Assembly (NCBI GenBank): GCA_005239165.1
Contig: RAPG01000016.1
Location: forward strand, 1 to 64,000
DNA length: 64,000 nucleotides
Direction of reading: 5' to 3'
DNA from: Allopusillimonas ginsengisoli
Lineage (GTDB): Bacteria; Pseudomonadota; Gammaproteobacteria; Burkholderiales; Burkholderiaceae_B
The position numbers and the translations under genes were made by a program. This document shows positions 35,641-44,987 of this stretch, one piece after another. Position 1 is the stretch's first letter. Every line of letters begins with the position of its first letter. The notes beneath the pieces were generated by a model that was given only the letters and a program-made list of their open reading frames with translations, was not told the origin of the DNA and did not search any database.

Positions 35641-36777
35641 ATGCCTAGCCTGTTGCCCGACACTGACCCTGAAGGGTTGCTTGAGTACTCGGTGGTTTAC
35701 ACCGACCGTGCAGTCAACCATATGTCGACAGCCTTTCAGGTTGTGATGCGTGATATTTCCCGCATACTGAAAGATGTGTACAACGCGCGCTCGGCAATCG
35801 TGGTGCCCGGCAGTGGCACTTATGGCATGGAGGCCGTAGCGCGGCAGTTCGCAACCGGCAAAAAGTGCATGGTCATTCGTAATGGCTGGTTTAGCTATCG
35901 CTGGAGCCAAATCTTCGACATGGGCAGCATCCCGTCAGAAACCATTGTGCTCAAGGCGCGGCCTGTTGAAGATGGCAGGCAGGCTGCCTTTGCGCCGGCA
36001 CCCATCGATGAAGTGGTTGCGGCAATTAATGAACGTAAGCCTGCTCTGGTCTTTGCGCCGCATGTCGAAACGGCTTCAGGCATTTTGCTGCCCGATGACT
36101 ACTTACGTAAAGTGGGTGATGCCGTCCATGCCAATGGCGGGATGTTCGTACTTGATTGCATTGCTTCCGGCACGGTCTGGGTAGACATGCCCTCAACGGG
36201 CGTGGATATCCTGATTTCCGCGCCACAAAAGGGCTGGAGCGGTCCCGCATGTTGCGGGCTGGTGATGCTCAGTGAGCTGGCCCGCCAGGCTATCGATGAA
36301 ACGGTCAGCACCAGCTTCGCCTGTGATCTGCGTAAATGGCTGCAGATCATAGAGGCGTATGAAAAGGGCGGCCATGCCTATCATGCCACCATGCCTACAG
36401 ATGCGCTTACAACCTTACGTGACGTGATGCTCGAAACGGAAGCCTATGGGCTTGAAAAGGTTAAAACAGAGCAGCAGCAACTGGGCCAGCGGGTACGTGC
36501 GCTTATGCACGAGCATGGTTTCAAGAGCGTGGCCGCAGCTGGCTTTGAAGCCCCAGGAGTTGTGGTTTGCTATACCGACGACGACGGTATTCATTCGACT
36601 AAAAAATTCAGCGAAGCAGGCTTGCAGGCAGCTGCGGGTGTTCCACTACAGTGTGACGAGCCCAAAGACTTCAAAACATTCCGGTTGGGCTTATTCGGGC
36701 TCGAAAAATTGCACAATATTGATCGAACAGTGGGCACGCTGGAAGGGGCTCTCGACAAAATCATGGCAACTGTGTAG
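35641..36777 (+). CDS. Class V PLP-dependent aminotransferase (alanine-glyoxylate / serine-pyruvate type)
   Basis: 378 residues. PGSGTYGMEAVARQF forms the phosphate loop, HVETASGI and DCIASG the cofactor ring contacts, and SAPQKGWSGP holds the Schiff-base Lys (about residue 200). It is related to alanine-glyoxylate, serine-pyruvate and 2-aminoethylphosphonate aminotransferases. The following gene, about 200 bp downstream, encodes a DadA-like amino-acid dehydrogenase, so the pair may handle an amino acid or amino phosphonate. Confidence 0.87.
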   Translation: MPSLLPDTDPEGLLEYSVVYTDRAVNHMSTAFQVVMRDISRILKDVYNARSAIVVPGSGTYGMEAVARQFATGKKCMVIRNGWFSYRWSQIFDMGSIPSETIVLKARPVEDGRQAAFAPAPIDEVVAAINERKPALVFAPHVETASGILLPDDYLRKVGDAVHANGGMFVLDCIASGTVWVDMPSTGVDILISAPQKGWSGPACCGLVMLSELARQAIDETVSTSFACDLRKWLQIIEAYEKGGHAYHATMPTDALTTLRDVMLETEAYGLEKVKTEQQQLGQRVRALMHEHGFKSVAAAGFEAPGVVVCYTDDDGIHSTKKFSEAGLQAAAGVPLQCDEPKDFKTFRLGLFGLEKLHNIDRTVGTLEGALDKIMATV

Positions 36778-36977
36778 TTGGTCACGGTTGGCTTACATCT
36801 CAGACAGTCTGTCAGGTTCTGATCTGGCAGACTGTGCTGCCTTTATTGACGGTCGTGATGCTGCATAGCTCGCTGTGATGAATGCGCATACATTAGTCGC
36901 GCGGTTTACTGAAGTAACGAGCGACTGCTGCTGAGGCTGAATTTTCGTTGTCCGGTGTATTTGATTAAGAGGCGGTT

Positions 36978-38255
36978 TTGCCATTGTCTGCCACAGAAGA
37001 TTCTTTGTTTTCTTACGACGTTCTGGTTCTGGGCGCTGGCATTGTCGGCGTGAGTACGGCGCTGCATCTGCAGGCGCGTGGCCGCCGCGTATGTCTCATT
37101 GATAAAGACGAGCCGGGTAACGGCACCAGTTACGGCAATGCAGGGCTGATTGAACGCTCGAGTGTCGTGCCTTATGCGTTCCCGCATGGCTTTTCCCAGC
37201 TGTTGCGCTATGGCCTTAACCGTGAATCTGATGTGCATTATCAGTGGGCGGCGTTGCCTGGCCTGGCTACATGGTTGTGGCGATACTGGCGTGAATCGGC
37301 GCCCGTACCGCTGGCGCAGGCAGGCGCTGACATGCTCCCCCTGATAGAGCGTTGCGTCGATGAGCACGATGCATTGATCCAGGCTGCTGGCCTTCAGTCG
37401 CTGATCAAGGCCCAGGGCTGGATCGAAATGTACCGTAATCAGGCAGCTTTTGAGCTGGCCCGGCAAGGTATGAAAGATCTGGAGCGCTATCAGTTGGCCT
37501 ATGACATACTCGATGCGGACGGGCTGCATGAACGGGAGCCCGGCTTGGGCGACGCCGCAGTGGGGGGTATTCATTGGCTGGATCCAAAAACTGTTTCTGA
37601 TCCGGGCGGCCTGGTGCAGGGTTACGCGCGTCTGTTCACCCAGCGGGGCGGGCAGTTTGTGCGTGCCGACGCCGGCAGTTTGCATAAGCGTGAAGAAGGC
37701 TGGACGCTGGTCGGATTCGGAGGTGAAAAGCTGCAGGCTACTGAGGCAGTTGTGGCGTTGGGTCCTGATGCGGCTGAACTCTTCTCACCGTTGGGTTACC
37801 GCTTTCCATTGGCGCATAAGCGTGGCTATCATCTTCATTTTCAAGCTCGTGCCGGTACGCCTGTACTCAAGCATCCAGTGTGCGATCCGCAGGGAGGTTA
37901 CGTACTCGCGCCCATGCAGCAGGGGATACGGCTGACAACAGGTGTAGAACTGGCGCGACCAAGCTGCCCGCCCATGAAAGTTCAAATAGACCGCGCGCGA
38001 GCTATAGCGCAGCGTATTTACCCCTTGGGCGAAGCTATGGAGACACAGCCATGGATGGGACGGCGACCCTGCATGCCCGACATGCGTCCGGTCATTGGGC
38101 CTGCGTCCCGGCACTCGGGGCTATGGTTTAACTTTGGGCATGCACACCACGGGCTGACGTTAGGCCCCGCAACTGGACGCCTGCTAGCCGAGATGATGAC
38201 GCAGTCAAAGACATTCACTGATCCCGCGCCATACTCTGCCGACCGCTTCAATTAA
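36978..38255 (+). CDS. FAD-dependent D-amino-acid dehydrogenase-like oxidoreductase (DadA family)
   Basis: 425 residues from a TTG at 36978 behind AAGAGG. FAD-binding VLVLGAGIVGVSTALHLQARG lies near the start, GTSYGNAGLIERSSV is typical of DadA, and the C-terminus has WMGRRPCMPDMRPVIGP and FGHAHHGLTLGP. Members oxidise D-amino or N-substituted amino acids and pass electrons to the respiratory chain. The substrate is not predictable. Confidence 0.88.
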   Translation: MPLSATEDSLFSYDVLVLGAGIVGVSTALHLQARGRRVCLIDKDEPGNGTSYGNAGLIERSSVVPYAFPHGFSQLLRYGLNRESDVHYQWAALPGLATWLWRYWRESAPVPLAQAGADMLPLIERCVDEHDALIQAAGLQSLIKAQGWIEMYRNQAAFELARQGMKDLERYQLAYDILDADGLHEREPGLGDAAVGGIHWLDPKTVSDPGGLVQGYARLFTQRGGQFVRADAGSLHKREEGWTLVGFGGEKLQATEAVVALGPDAAELFSPLGYRFPLAHKRGYHLHFQARAGTPVLKHPVCDPQGGYVLAPMQQGIRLTTGVELARPSCPPMKVQIDRARAIAQRIYPLGEAMETQPWMGRRPCMPDMRPVIGPASRHSGLWFNFGHAHHGLTLGPATGRLLAEMMTQSKTFTDPAPYSADRFN

Positions 38256-38449
38256 AAGCGTCACCATAAGGTTGCAGTCCATTTTTTTCACGCGGCGTTG
38301 TGCGTACGTCAGAGCATTTCTGATGATGAGTTTTTAATAAACTACGACTGTAGACGCTGCCTTTTTGGGCATGCAGGTATCACGCCTGAATGTCGCAAAC
38401 CTGAGGGCATAGCGTTGCTGGCATTAGTTAAGCCTGGATCTAGTAAGTA

Positions 38450-38474
38450 TTATTGCGAATCGTTCGCATTAATG
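38450..38474 (+). promoter_or_regulatory. Fur box upstream of tonB
   Basis: TATTGCGAATCGTTCGCATT and following AATGA form an inverted repeat (TTGCGAA / TTCGCATTA) of Fur-box type, about 80 bp before the tonB start. It would couple TonB/ExbBD supply to iron need. Confidence 0.7.
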
Positions 38475-38551
38475 ATATTATCCGGGTCTTGCCAACAGCG
38501 GATTGTGCTTCTTACTTACAGTTGTACAACCCATTTTTTACCGCTGGACCC

Positions 38552-39412
38552 ATGTCGTATCCCCGAGTTCAAGCAGATCCTCGCCGTACCCTGACCAAAA
38601 TTGTTGGAGCTTCGGCCGCCTTAGGGTTGCACCTTGCCGTTTTGGCAGCCATTATCGCTTCTCCTCCCGATAACCAGATCGAGCTTCCCGAAGCGGTCGA
38701 AATCCGCTTTGTCGAAATTTCTGACGTTATCGTCGACGCTGCGCCCGCTGACGAGGTTGCTGAGGCTGATATCCCACCTCCCGAACAATGGGAAGAGGTC
38801 ATGCCTGAGCCGGTCATCGAGCCTGAGCCCGTGGTCGAGCCCGAACCTGAGCCGGTCATTGAACCCGAGCCAGAGCCCGAACCCGTCATCGAGCCCGAGC
38901 CCGAGCCTGAACCCGTGGTCGAAGAACCAGAGCCAGAGGCCATTACGCCTCCGCCTCCACCAAAACCAAAGCCTAAGCCTAAGCCAGAGCCCAAGCCAAA
39001 ACCCAAGCCTCAGCCCAAACCTAAACCCGTCGAGAAACCGGTTCTTAAAGAGGCACCTGCGGCAGCGCCTTCAGGCAAGGCGGCTGCGCCCGCCGTACCC
39101 AAGGCGCCGGCCAAGCCTGTTGATCCCAATCGGCCACGAGTTATCGGCAGGGTCGACTACATGGGCAAGCGTCCAATGCCTCAGTACCCGCGCATGTCGC
39201 AACGTCGCGGCGAGCAGGGGCGGGTATTGATACGGGTGCTTATTGCGGCCGACGGCTCGGTGCTAAACGCAAGCGTGCAGCAGTCTTCCGGTCACGACCG
39301 GCTTGATCAGTCTGCGTTAAAAGCCGCCCGTAGTGCGCGTTTCAAGCCTTATACAGAAAACGGTATTGCCTACAAGGCTCTCGCCGACATACCTTTTGAT
39401 TTTGTTCTATAG
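38552..39412 (+). CDS. tonB: TonB energy-transducing protein
   Basis: 286 residues from the ATG at 38552; an upstream in-frame start at 38453 would lie inside the Fur box. A single N-terminal membrane helix (about 17-37, with the conserved His) is followed by a long Glu-Pro then Lys-Pro repeat (about 75-185) that spans the periplasm. The C-terminal domain YPRMSQRRGEQGRVLIRVLI...ARFKPY contacts receptor TonB boxes. The EP/KP repeats are encoded by near-identical DNA units and could change copy number. First gene of tonB-exbB-exbD. Confidence 0.93.
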   Translation: MSYPRVQADPRRTLTKIVGASAALGLHLAVLAAIIASPPDNQIELPEAVEIRFVEISDVIVDAAPADEVAEADIPPPEQWEEVMPEPVIEPEPVVEPEPEPVIEPEPEPEPVIEPEPEPEPVVEEPEPEAITPPPPPKPKPKPKPEPKPKPKPQPKPKPVEKPVLKEAPAAAPSGKAAAPAVPKAPAKPVDPNRPRVIGRVDYMGKRPMPQYPRMSQRRGEQGRVLIRVLIAADGSVLNASVQQSSGHDRLDQSALKAARSARFKPYTENGIAYKALADIPFDFVL

Positions 39413-39421
39413 GACCGACGA

Positions 39422-40351
39422 ATGTTCGATTTACTCAATAGCGCATTGCAAGTGCTTGCACAAGTAAGCGATACGGTGGCGCAGGGCTCTGACGCTGTCA
39501 TGCAGGGGGCTGGTGCAGCAATGCAGGGGGCAAGCGCTGTCGCTCAAGACGGTGGTGCTGTACTGCAGTCTGGTACTGCTGCGGCATCGGCCAGCGGCAC
39601 AGCTCTGGGTGCCGAAGCGGCCCAGGGCGGCATGCTGCACTTTATTTCTCAAAGCGACATGGTGGGCAAGTCGTTGTTTGGCATTCTCATATTCATGTCG
39701 CTCATCAGCTGGTATCTCATTTTCGTCAAATCATTTACCAACATGCGCGTGCATCGTCGGTCCAACAAGTTCTTGCGAGAGTTCTGGGCTGCCAGCTCGC
39801 TGGACGAGGTCGAAAACGAGATCGCCACGCATGGCGCCAACGAACCTTTCGCTCATTTGGCCAGCCATGCCATCCACGCGCAAAAGCATCACGCCAAATA
39901 TGGTGCACTCAAGCTTGAAGAGAAGGGATCAACCGGGGCATTTGTCACGCGCACCATACGCAAAGTTATCGACGAAGAAACCGCCAAGTTCGAAAATGGC
40001 CTGACCGTACTCGCGTCCGTCGGCTCTACCGCTCCCTTCGTGGGTTTGTTCGGTACGGTGTGGGGGGTGTATCACGCACTGGTCGGCATCGGCCTTTCGG
40101 TTGATGGCGTCACCATTAACCGCATAGCTGGTCCGGTTGGCGAAGCCCTCATCATGACGGGCCTGGGGCTTGCCGTTGCGATTCCGGCTGTGCTGGCCTA
40201 TAACGGCTTTGTTCGCAGTAACCGGGTCTATCTGGCGCAGCTTGATGCATTTGCCCACGATTTGTTCACCTTTTTGTCTACTGGCCAACAGGCCTTCGAA
40301 TGGAATGGCAAGGGTCGGCGCATGGCAGTTGCCACCAGCAAAGGAAACTAA
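39422..40351 (+). CDS. exbB: ExbB, MotA/TolQ/ExbB proton channel
   Basis: 309 residues. The N-terminus is a periplasmic stretch rich in A, G, Q and V. Three membrane helices follow, with the TolQ/ExbB signatures ASVGSTAPFVGLFGTVWGVYHAL and GEALIMTGLGLAVAIPAVLAYN. It forms the pentameric proton channel that powers TonB. Starts 9 bp after tonB. Confidence 0.95.
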   Translation: MFDLLNSALQVLAQVSDTVAQGSDAVMQGAGAAMQGASAVAQDGGAVLQSGTAAASASGTALGAEAAQGGMLHFISQSDMVGKSLFGILIFMSLISWYLIFVKSFTNMRVHRRSNKFLREFWAASSLDEVENEIATHGANEPFAHLASHAIHAQKHHAKYGALKLEEKGSTGAFVTRTIRKVIDEETAKFENGLTVLASVGSTAPFVGLFGTVWGVYHALVGIGLSVDGVTINRIAGPVGEALIMTGLGLAVAIPAVLAYNGFVRSNRVYLAQLDAFAHDLFTFLSTGQQAFEWNGKGRRMAVATSKGN

Positions 40352-40876
40352 ATGGCATTCGGCAGTTTCAACAGCAAGGCGGGCAGTAGTACCGTCAATG
40401 AAATCAACATGGTGCCGCTTATTGACGTCATGCTGGTTCTTTTGGTTATCTTTATCATTACGGCACCCTTGCTCAGTCATTCGATCAAGATCAACGTGCC
40501 GCAGGCCACTTCCCAGCCTGTTGAACAAGATCCCATCACCATAGACCTCGCTGTCGATGCAGATGGCCTTATGTACTGGAATGAACAGCCAGTGGCGCCT
40601 GATGACCTCAAGCGACGTTTTGCCGCTGAGGCAGTCAACAATCCGCAGCCCGAGTTGCGCATACGTGCAGACCTCAATACGCGCTACGAAGTACTCGCCC
40701 AGGTAATGAGCAGTGCCAAGGCATCGGGGCTCAAGCGTCTGGGGTTCATCACTCGTCCCGGGTCTGACATGGCGGCCCCGGCAGCGGGTCCAGCGGCGGA
40801 TCCGGCAGCGGCGCAGGCAGTGAGCCCAGCAGCAACCTCAGCCCCTGCCTCCGCTCCAGCAGCGCAGGCCGAATAG
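40352..40876 (+). CDS. exbD: ExbD
   Basis: 174 residues. The membrane helix contains the proton-carrying Asp in MVPLIDVMLVLLVIFI. The C-terminus is an unusual tail of about 30 residues of Ala/Pro/Ser. Its ATG abuts the exbB stop codon (TAAATG). Confidence 0.95.
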   Translation: MAFGSFNSKAGSSTVNEINMVPLIDVMLVLLVIFIITAPLLSHSIKINVPQATSQPVEQDPITIDLAVDADGLMYWNEQPVAPDDLKRRFAAEAVNNPQPELRIRADLNTRYEVLAQVMSSAKASGLKRLGFITRPGSDMAAPAAGPAADPAAAQAVSPAATSAPASAPAAQAE

Positions 40877-40936
40877 CAGGTGGGTGCATCCAAACCCTAG
40901 GTTCATATGGCTTAGGCGCAAAATCTACCAAGTATT

Positions 40937-40980
40937 CAACTGCCCGTCAGGCTTGTAACTGACGGGCAGTTGGCCATTTT
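40937..40980 (+). terminator. Terminator after tonB-exbBD
   Basis: CAACTGCCCGTCAG (40937-40950) pairs perfectly with CTGACGGGCAGTTG (40959-40972) across an 8-nt loop, followed by a short T-run (ATTTT). Ends the tonB operon. Confidence 0.85.
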
Positions 40981-41019
40981 GGGCGCCCGATGAGGGCAAC
41001 TTCGATATAGAATCATGCT

Positions 41020-41694
41020 ATGCGACTACTAGTTATCGAAGACGACCTCACATTGGGCCACGCCCTGCAAGAATTCCTTATCGAGCAAGGCTATGCGGTA
41101 GACTGGCTAACTGATGGCGATCAGGTTCAAAGTGCGGTGGCCGGGCAAAGCTACGATTTACTGCTGCTAGACCTAAATCTGCCTGGTACGGGTGGTCTTG
41201 ACATTCTCCGCCGGCTTCGTACCAGTAATGAACAGGTACCCGTGCTAATTCTTACCGCCCGCGATGGCGTCGAAGACCGCGTGGCGGGTCTTGATGCAGG
41301 TGCTGACGATTACGTAACCAAACCGTTTGAACTCGCCGAACTCGCCGCCCGTGTTCGCGCCTTTGGTCGTCGACGGGTCGGGCAAGCTCAGCCTACTATT
41401 GAGGCAGGCGCTTTAAGTTTCGATTCGGTCGGGCGTGAGGTTCGTGTACATGGTGAGCGCCTGCCCCTTTCGGTACGCGAGCTGTCAGTGCTGGAAATGC
41501 TGATGGCGCGCGCCGGCAGGGTGGTCACCAAGCGGCAAATCGTCAACTCACTGTCTGCCTGGGACGCCGATTTCAGCGAAAACGCCGTAGAGGTCTATAT
41601 ATACCGACTACGCAAGCGTCTCGAAGGCTCAGGCGCCTCTATTCAGACAGTTCGCGGATTTGGCTATCTTCTTGAAGCGGGCAGTGCAGACTAA
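41020..41694 (+). CDS. OmpR-family response regulator (QseB/TctD-like)
   Basis: 224 residues. Receiver with phosphorylated D51 (LLLLDLNLPGTGG), Thr in ILTARD and Lys in DDYVTKPF. The C-terminal winged helix includes ENAVEVYIYRLRKRLE and GFGYLLE. Its 3' end overlaps the sensor kinase gene. Confidence 0.94.
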   Translation: MRLLVIEDDLTLGHALQEFLIEQGYAVDWLTDGDQVQSAVAGQSYDLLLLDLNLPGTGGLDILRRLRTSNEQVPVLILTARDGVEDRVAGLDAGADDYVTKPFELAELAARVRAFGRRRVGQAQPTIEAGALSFDSVGREVRVHGERLPLSVRELSVLEMLMARAGRVVTKRQIVNSLSAWDADFSENAVEVYIYRLRKRLEGSGASIQTVRGFGYLLEAGSAD

Positions 41695-42784
41695 AACCTC
41701 GCGCCCGCAACGCCGTGACCCATTGTTGCCCAAAGGGTCTCTGGCGCGTCATCTTGTCTGGCGGCTGCTGCCCGCCGTTTTTGTTCTGGTTGCTATAGAT
41801 CTTACGGCGACCTGGCTCATAACTCGCAAAATGAGTCTCCAGGAATGGTTGCTGCGCGATATTTTCTGGACCATGGTAATCAGCCAGATTGTGCTGGTAA
41901 CAGTTTTCGCCTGGGTGCTGATAAAAGGTGTGCGTTCTGGGCTGGCCTCCATGAACCGCTTATCCAGCGAAATCAGCCAGCGTTCTATCGAAGATCTGCA
42001 GCCTTTAGATGTCACGGGTCTGCCGGCCGAAGTTGCACCGTTGGTTAGCCACCTTAATGATTTGCTGTTGCGGCTTGATGACTCCATGCAGGCGCAGAAG
42101 CGCTTTATCGGGCATGCTGCACATCAATTGCGGACGCCGCTTACGGGGCTGAAGCTTGAGTCTGAGCTCATGCTGACCCGCACCTTGCCCGACGATGTGC
42201 GTGCCAGGGCTGAGCGCATCAAGTCAGTGACTGACCGCATGATACGTCTGGGCCAGCAATTACTGGTGCTGGCACGCGTTGACTCGTCAACCCGGCCACA
42301 AGACAGCTTCAAGCGCATGGATTTGGCTGAGTGGGTACGCGAAACGGCAGCAGAGTGGATACCTTCGGTGCGCAGCACGCATTTGGAAATACAGCTGTCA
42401 GCACCTCGTGAGCCAGTGTGGGTCGATATAGACCCTTTATTGCTTGAAGAACTACTGGGCAATCTTATCGACAATGCCGTGCGCTACGCCAAGGATGCCA
42501 CGGTGATCAATCTTCGCGTTACGACGAACCCGCCCACGTTAGCCGTGGAGGATGATGGTCAGGGAATTGCTCCAGAAGACGCCGCGCATGTCTTTGACGC
42601 GTTCTACCGATCTGCCCGGCCTGCCAACGAAGGGTCTGGCCTGGGGCTGGCTATTGTGCGCGAAATTGCGCGTGCTCATGGAGCTTGGTGGGGGCTGTCC
42701 ACCAGGCCTGAGTTTCAGGGCACGCGCATTACGGTGATCTTTCCCGGACCGCGCATAGGCGCTAAGCTTACCCGCCAAGAATGA
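41684..42784 (+). CDS. Sensor histidine kinase (QseC/TctE-like)
   Basis: 366 residues from a GTG at 41684 overlapping the regulator stop; a TTG at 41660 is an alternative. Two transmembrane helices (about 24-45 and 62-82) are very close together, so the periplasmic loop is only about 20 residues and the signal may be sensed in the membrane. A HAMP-like linker is followed by HisKA (GHAAHQLRTPLTG, phosphorylated His) and HATPase (NLIDNAVRYA, GSGLGLAI). The stimulus is unknown. Confidence 0.92.
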   Translation: MQTKTSRPQRRDPLLPKGSLARHLVWRLLPAVFVLVAIDLTATWLITRKMSLQEWLLRDIFWTMVISQIVLVTVFAWVLIKGVRSGLASMNRLSSEISQRSIEDLQPLDVTGLPAEVAPLVSHLNDLLLRLDDSMQAQKRFIGHAAHQLRTPLTGLKLESELMLTRTLPDDVRARAERIKSVTDRMIRLGQQLLVLARVDSSTRPQDSFKRMDLAEWVRETAAEWIPSVRSTHLEIQLSAPREPVWVDIDPLLLEELLGNLIDNAVRYAKDATVINLRVTTNPPTLAVEDDGQGIAPEDAAHVFDAFYRSARPANEGSGLGLAIVREIARAHGAWWGLSTRPEFQGTRITVIFPGPRIGAKLTRQE

Positions 42785-42836
42785 GTGCGATGTAAACGTA
42801 GCTGCATGCTTTCCTGCAAGTTTGCTTAGAGTCACT

Positions 42837-42884
42837 GACAAGACAAGACAAGACACAGCAAAGCAGGACACAGCAAAGCAGGAC
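42837..42884. repeat. Tandem repeats after the histidine kinase gene
   Basis: Three to four AGACA units (42837-42855) run into two exact copies of the 15-bp unit GACACAGCAAAGCAG (42852-42866, 42867-42881). Non-coding. Confidence 0.75.
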
Positions 42885-43018
42885 GAAGCTGGTCGGGTCG
42901 GGCGAGTATCGCAGAGTCAAACCCTGATATTGGGTTTGTCTCTTTTAGCAATCAATGGCCCATGGACAACCGGGTTTTTACCTTACGACTGTGCGCCTGA
43001 GTAAAGCCCAGTGCGTGA

Positions 43019-43615
43019 CTACTTTGTTACGCCTGTGCCGGGCACGGGCGCAGACATTTGGCTGTCCGAGCTTGTGGAACCCGAGGCACTTGAACTTCCT
43101 GACATACTACCCTGGGTTGAAACGCCAGTAGACCCCGAAACACCTGATGTGCCCGTGGAACCCGTTACTCCTTCAACATTCGTTGGCCCCTGTGTTGTGG
43201 GTGTGGCCGGTATCGTCATGGTCTTCTCGCGCAGCACACCACCGCCGCCCACACTGCCTTCCACCGTTGCATTGGGGTCCGACATAAGCTTCATGCAATC
43301 GGCCTGTTTCTCGGTTGGCAGGGCCTTGCAACGCTCACGCTGGTTTGCGTCGAATGAGGTGTTGCCATTGGTAAGGCGATTGCGCCGGGCTTCTTCACGT
43401 GCCGCCCCGGCCTCCTGCAAGCAGGTGGCTTTGTTCTGATTAGTCTGGCCCGCATTGCATCGTGCTACGTCAGACTGATACTGGGCCTGGATTTCGCCGT
43501 CGGTGACTGCCGCGATAGCACTGCCTGACAGTGCATAACCTGCTGCGCATGACGCAATTAACACGGCACGAACTAATGAGCTGCTGTTGAATTGGTTGGT
43601 ATGGGGCTGTTTCAT
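43019..43615 (-). CDS. Uncharacterised exported Cys-containing protein
   Basis: 198 residues from the ATG at 43615, 7 bp after AAGGAG. Signal peptide to about residue 33 (SGSAIAA). The mature part has four Cys in a Cys-x(10)-Cys...Cys-x(9)-Cys pattern (VARCNAGQTNQNKATCLQEA; RERCKALPTEKQADCMKLM), likely two disulphides. The C-terminal 75 residues are Gly/Ser/Thr-rich and unstructured. Proteins of this kind are common but unstudied in Alcaligenaceae. Function unknown. Confidence 0.7.
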   Translation of the reverse strand: MKQPHTNQFNSSSLVRAVLIASCAAGYALSGSAIAAVTDGEIQAQYQSDVARCNAGQTNQNKATCLQEAGAAREEARRNRLTNGNTSFDANQRERCKALPTEKQADCMKLMSDPNATVEGSVGGGGVLREKTMTIPATPTTQGPTNVEGVTGSTGTSGVSGSTGVSTQGSMSGSSSASGSTSSDSQMSAPVPGTGVTK

Positions 43616-43768
43616 ATATATGCTCCTTGTCTTCGGGACGTGATCGTTCTTCGGAGCTATAGTCAGCACATGGCGTGCCTGACTCTCGTCGCGCGCTAAG
43701 ATAACGGCGGGAAAACGATACATTCGGCCACCTGCCTGCAGAGAAAAGGTGCCTTCAACATGTGAGCA

Positions 43769-44218
43769 TTAGTCTTTTGGGATGGCCTGGTCGCTGGCGC
43801 TTGTTGCTGTAGTGATCGGGGAGGGCGGCTGTGGCTGACCCTCTACAGGCGAGTGCTCGCCCTGATCAACAGGCTGTGCGGAGCTTGCGTTGACTCTGGG
43901 CTGTTTTTGCGTCGCCACCTCTTCTGGCTTGCGCAAAATTGCGGCCCGCACCAGCAAAATAGACGTAACGGGTGAGGTGATCACCAGAAACACGGTGATC
44001 AAAATAGGATGCACGATCAGCCTGTTATCAGATGCGAACACATAAAGAATGGTGGCCAGGAGTATGGCAAATACGCCCAGGGTGTTACCCAGGGTTGGTG
44101 CGTGTACTCGTGAGAAGAATGTACGTAGTCTGAGCAGGCCAGCACACCCGATCAGTGTGAGCAGGCCGCTCACTACCAGCAGCAGCGCTACTACGATGGA
44201 CACCAAAGTTTCGATCAT
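43769..44218 (-). CDS. phaG: Mrp/Pha antiporter subunit G
   Basis: 149 residues. Three membrane helices in the first 100 residues and the motif RLRTFFSRVHAPTLGNTLG characteristic of MnhG/PhaG. The tail is a soluble Pro/Gln-rich stretch. Last gene of the pha operon and overlapping phaF by 4 bp. Confidence 0.9.
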   Translation of the reverse strand: MIETLVSIVVALLLVVSGLLTLIGCAGLLRLRTFFSRVHAPTLGNTLGVFAILLATILYVFASDNRLIVHPILITVFLVITSPVTSILLVRAAILRKPEEVATQKQPRVNASSAQPVDQGEHSPVEGQPQPPSPITTATSASDQAIPKD

Positions 44219-44496
44219 GGCTCTATGACCTCGCCGCGAAGTAAAAATTTGGCCATAGCCACTGTGCCCACAAAGCTAAACAGACTGATCAGCAATGCGA
44301 TGTCAAAGTACAGGGACGAGTTTAGGTGTAGCCCAAGCACCAGCAAAATAAGCATGCCGTTGATGTACATGGCATCGAGAGCCAGTACGCGATCGGGTGC
44401 TGCGGGGCCGCGCAGCAGGCGAATAGCCGCCACTGCCATGGCTGCGGTATAGCATCCAAGTGCGAAAAGTGCGGCCCAATAGACGATGCTGTTCAC
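44215..44496 (-). CDS. phaF: Mrp/Pha antiporter subunit F
   Basis: 93 residues from a GTG at 44496 that overlaps the phaE stop (GTGA). Three helices, with RGPAAPDRVLALDAMYINGM typical of MnhF. A longer reading from 44550 would overlap phaE heavily and is not favoured. Confidence 0.9.
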   Translation of the reverse strand: MNSIVYWAALFALGCYTAAMAVAAIRLLRGPAAPDRVLALDAMYINGMLILLVLGLHLNSSLYFDIALLISLFSFVGTVAMAKFLLRGEVIEP

Positions 44497-44987
44497 TCGA
44501 ATATCTCCAGGAGTGGGCGTTCGTAACGTTGCTGAATAATGTTCAGCCACAGCGCTTCTTCTTGCAAGTCCAGTACATGCAGCGTTAGCAGATTATGTTC
44601 TTCTGAATAATCGGCCCATACCGTGCCTGGCGTGTAGGTTACGATGCAGGCCAGGGCAGCAAGCGCATGCGGGTCTTTGATGCGCAGCGGTATGCTGATA
44701 AAGCCTGGCGACGCATTGGCATGTCGTCCCAGAATAATGATACGGGCTACGGCCACATTGGACCTGGCGATGTCGATCGCCACGTGTAATGCTAGCTTGA
44801 GTATGACCAGTGGGTGCCTGGGCCGTGCGTGCAGCGGTCGCAGGCGCGACGCATGTAAAGCCCACGATAAGCCCAGCGCCAGTACCGCACCTATTGCAAT
44901 GTTGCCGGGCGATACGCTGTCATTAAGCAGTATCCAGAGCGCCAGTAACAGAGAGGGCAACACCAGGGCGTTGACAATGCGGCTCAT
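44493..44987 (-). CDS. phaE: Mrp/Pha antiporter subunit E
   Basis: 164 residues. Two N-terminal helices, then the soluble domain with GFISIPLRIKD and TYTPGTVWADY, which are MnhE signatures. Overlaps the upstream phaD part by 4 bp. Confidence 0.92.
   Translation of the reverse strand: MSRIVNALVLPSLLLALWILLNDSVSPGNIAIGAVLALGLSWALHASRLRPLHARPRHPLVILKLALHVAIDIARSNVAVARIIILGRHANASPGFISIPLRIKDPHALAALACIVTYTPGTVWADYSEEHNLLTLHVLDLQEEALWLNIIQQRYERPLLEIFE

Noticed and set aside
38569..39006. 145-codon Gly/Ser repeat frame opposite tonB
   Set aside because: Mirror image of the EP/KP repeat codons of tonB.
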